A program made the translations under genes and the position numbers. The notes beneath the pieces were generated by a model. It was given only the letters and a program-made list of their open reading frames with translations, did no database searches and was not told the DNA's origin. A DNA stretch of 13,285 nucleotides. Origin: Actinomycetota bacterium (lineage in GTDB: Bacteria > Actinomycetota > Thermoleophilia > Solirubrobacterales > Solirubrobacteraceae). Location: the NCBI GenBank assembly GCA_005788585.1, contig SYBY01000442.1:1-13285 (forward strand). The letters are read 5' to 3'. Below, one piece after another: positions 13,231 to 13,285 of the stretch. Each line of letters starts with the position of its first letter. Within the stretch, counting starts at the first letter, position 1.

Positions 13231-13285
13231 CGCCCGCGCCGGGCGTCATCGAGCGCGCCGACCCAGTCCGGCGCCGGAAGTCCCG
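13227..13285 (-). CDS. vapB: Antitoxin partner of the PIN toxin (3' end only)
   Basis: The frame entering from the right edge encodes 18 residues, G-L-P-A-P-D-W-V-G-A-L-D-D-A-R-R-G-R, then TGA at 13229-13227. The stop overlaps the toxin start by 4 bp, the usual vapBC layout. A short acidic/basic C-terminal tail with a Trp is plausible for the toxin-wrapping end of an antitoxin. The DNA-binding part lies outside the window, so the antitoxin family cannot be assigned. Confidence 0.6.
   Translation of the reverse strand, partial: GLPAPDWVGALDDARRGR

Noticed and set aside
1..13285. CRISPR arrays, tRNA or rRNA genes, insertion sequences, riboswitches
   Set aside because: I looked for spaced direct repeats, cloverleaf-type sequences, transposase motifs and known aptamer cores, and saw none.

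Overview
This is a high-GC window (roughly 70% by eye) with strongly GC-biased third codon positions, many GTG/TTG starts and several genes without a Shine-Dalgarno sequence. That points to an actinobacterium. The gene mix (PhoX-like Tat phosphatase, MMPL transporter with long heptad repeats, OafA-SGNH acyltransferase, FadD15-type ligase, PIN toxin) would suit the Thermoleophilia/Solirubrobacterales. That placement is inference from gene style, not from a marker gene. I see no rRNA, tRNA, CRISPR array, phage gene or insertion sequence. The window looks like ordinary chromosome with one toxin-antitoxin pair at its right end.

Layout, left to right. On the minus strand, a Tat-exported PhoX/DUF839-type phosphatase (2267-3793) is followed by a membrane acyltransferase with a C-terminal SGNH domain (58-2205). 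The first codons of a secreted protein (1-56) come next, so this may be one cell-surface transcription unit. Diverging from it is a class II fumarase (3875-5200), across an 81-bp region with a 16-bp perfect palindrome. The fumarase is followed by two adjacent hairpins. Then comes a YcaQ/AlkX-type DNA glycosylase (5402-6646), which I start at a GTG well inside its longest open frame. It converges, with 6 bp between stop codons, on a membrane-anchored endonuclease/exonuclease/phosphatase-fold protein (6653-7555, minus). Upstream of that is a large MMPL/RND-type transporter (7625-10888, minus). It diverges from a long-chain acyl-CoA ligase (11025-12797, plus) across a region with an operator-like dyad. 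The ligase converges on a VapC-type PIN toxin (12838-13230, minus) across a strong hairpin. The toxin overlaps its partial upstream antitoxin gene (13227-13285) by 4 bp.

How the genes may work together. The phosphatase, acyltransferase, transporter and acyl-CoA ligase are all surface or lipid functions. The transporter and ligase share a promoter region and could be co-regulated in lipid handling. Fumarase and the glycosylase are housekeeping and repair genes.

Points of most interest. (1) The MMPL transporter has Gly and Val where both transmembrane Asp residues of the proton relay should be, and it carries 24 consecutive-type xxxLxxG heptads in its second extracytoplasmic loop. (2) A recurring TAGCGT/TACCGT -10-like element sits 7-8 nt before three start codons that lack a Shine-Dalgarno sequence, which suggests leaderless transcripts. 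One copy lies in a palindrome that presents it on both strands. (3) Two intergenic hairpins in different places share the same GACGTT/AACGTC arms and a TCAGCG core, which suggests a dispersed terminator-like repeat.
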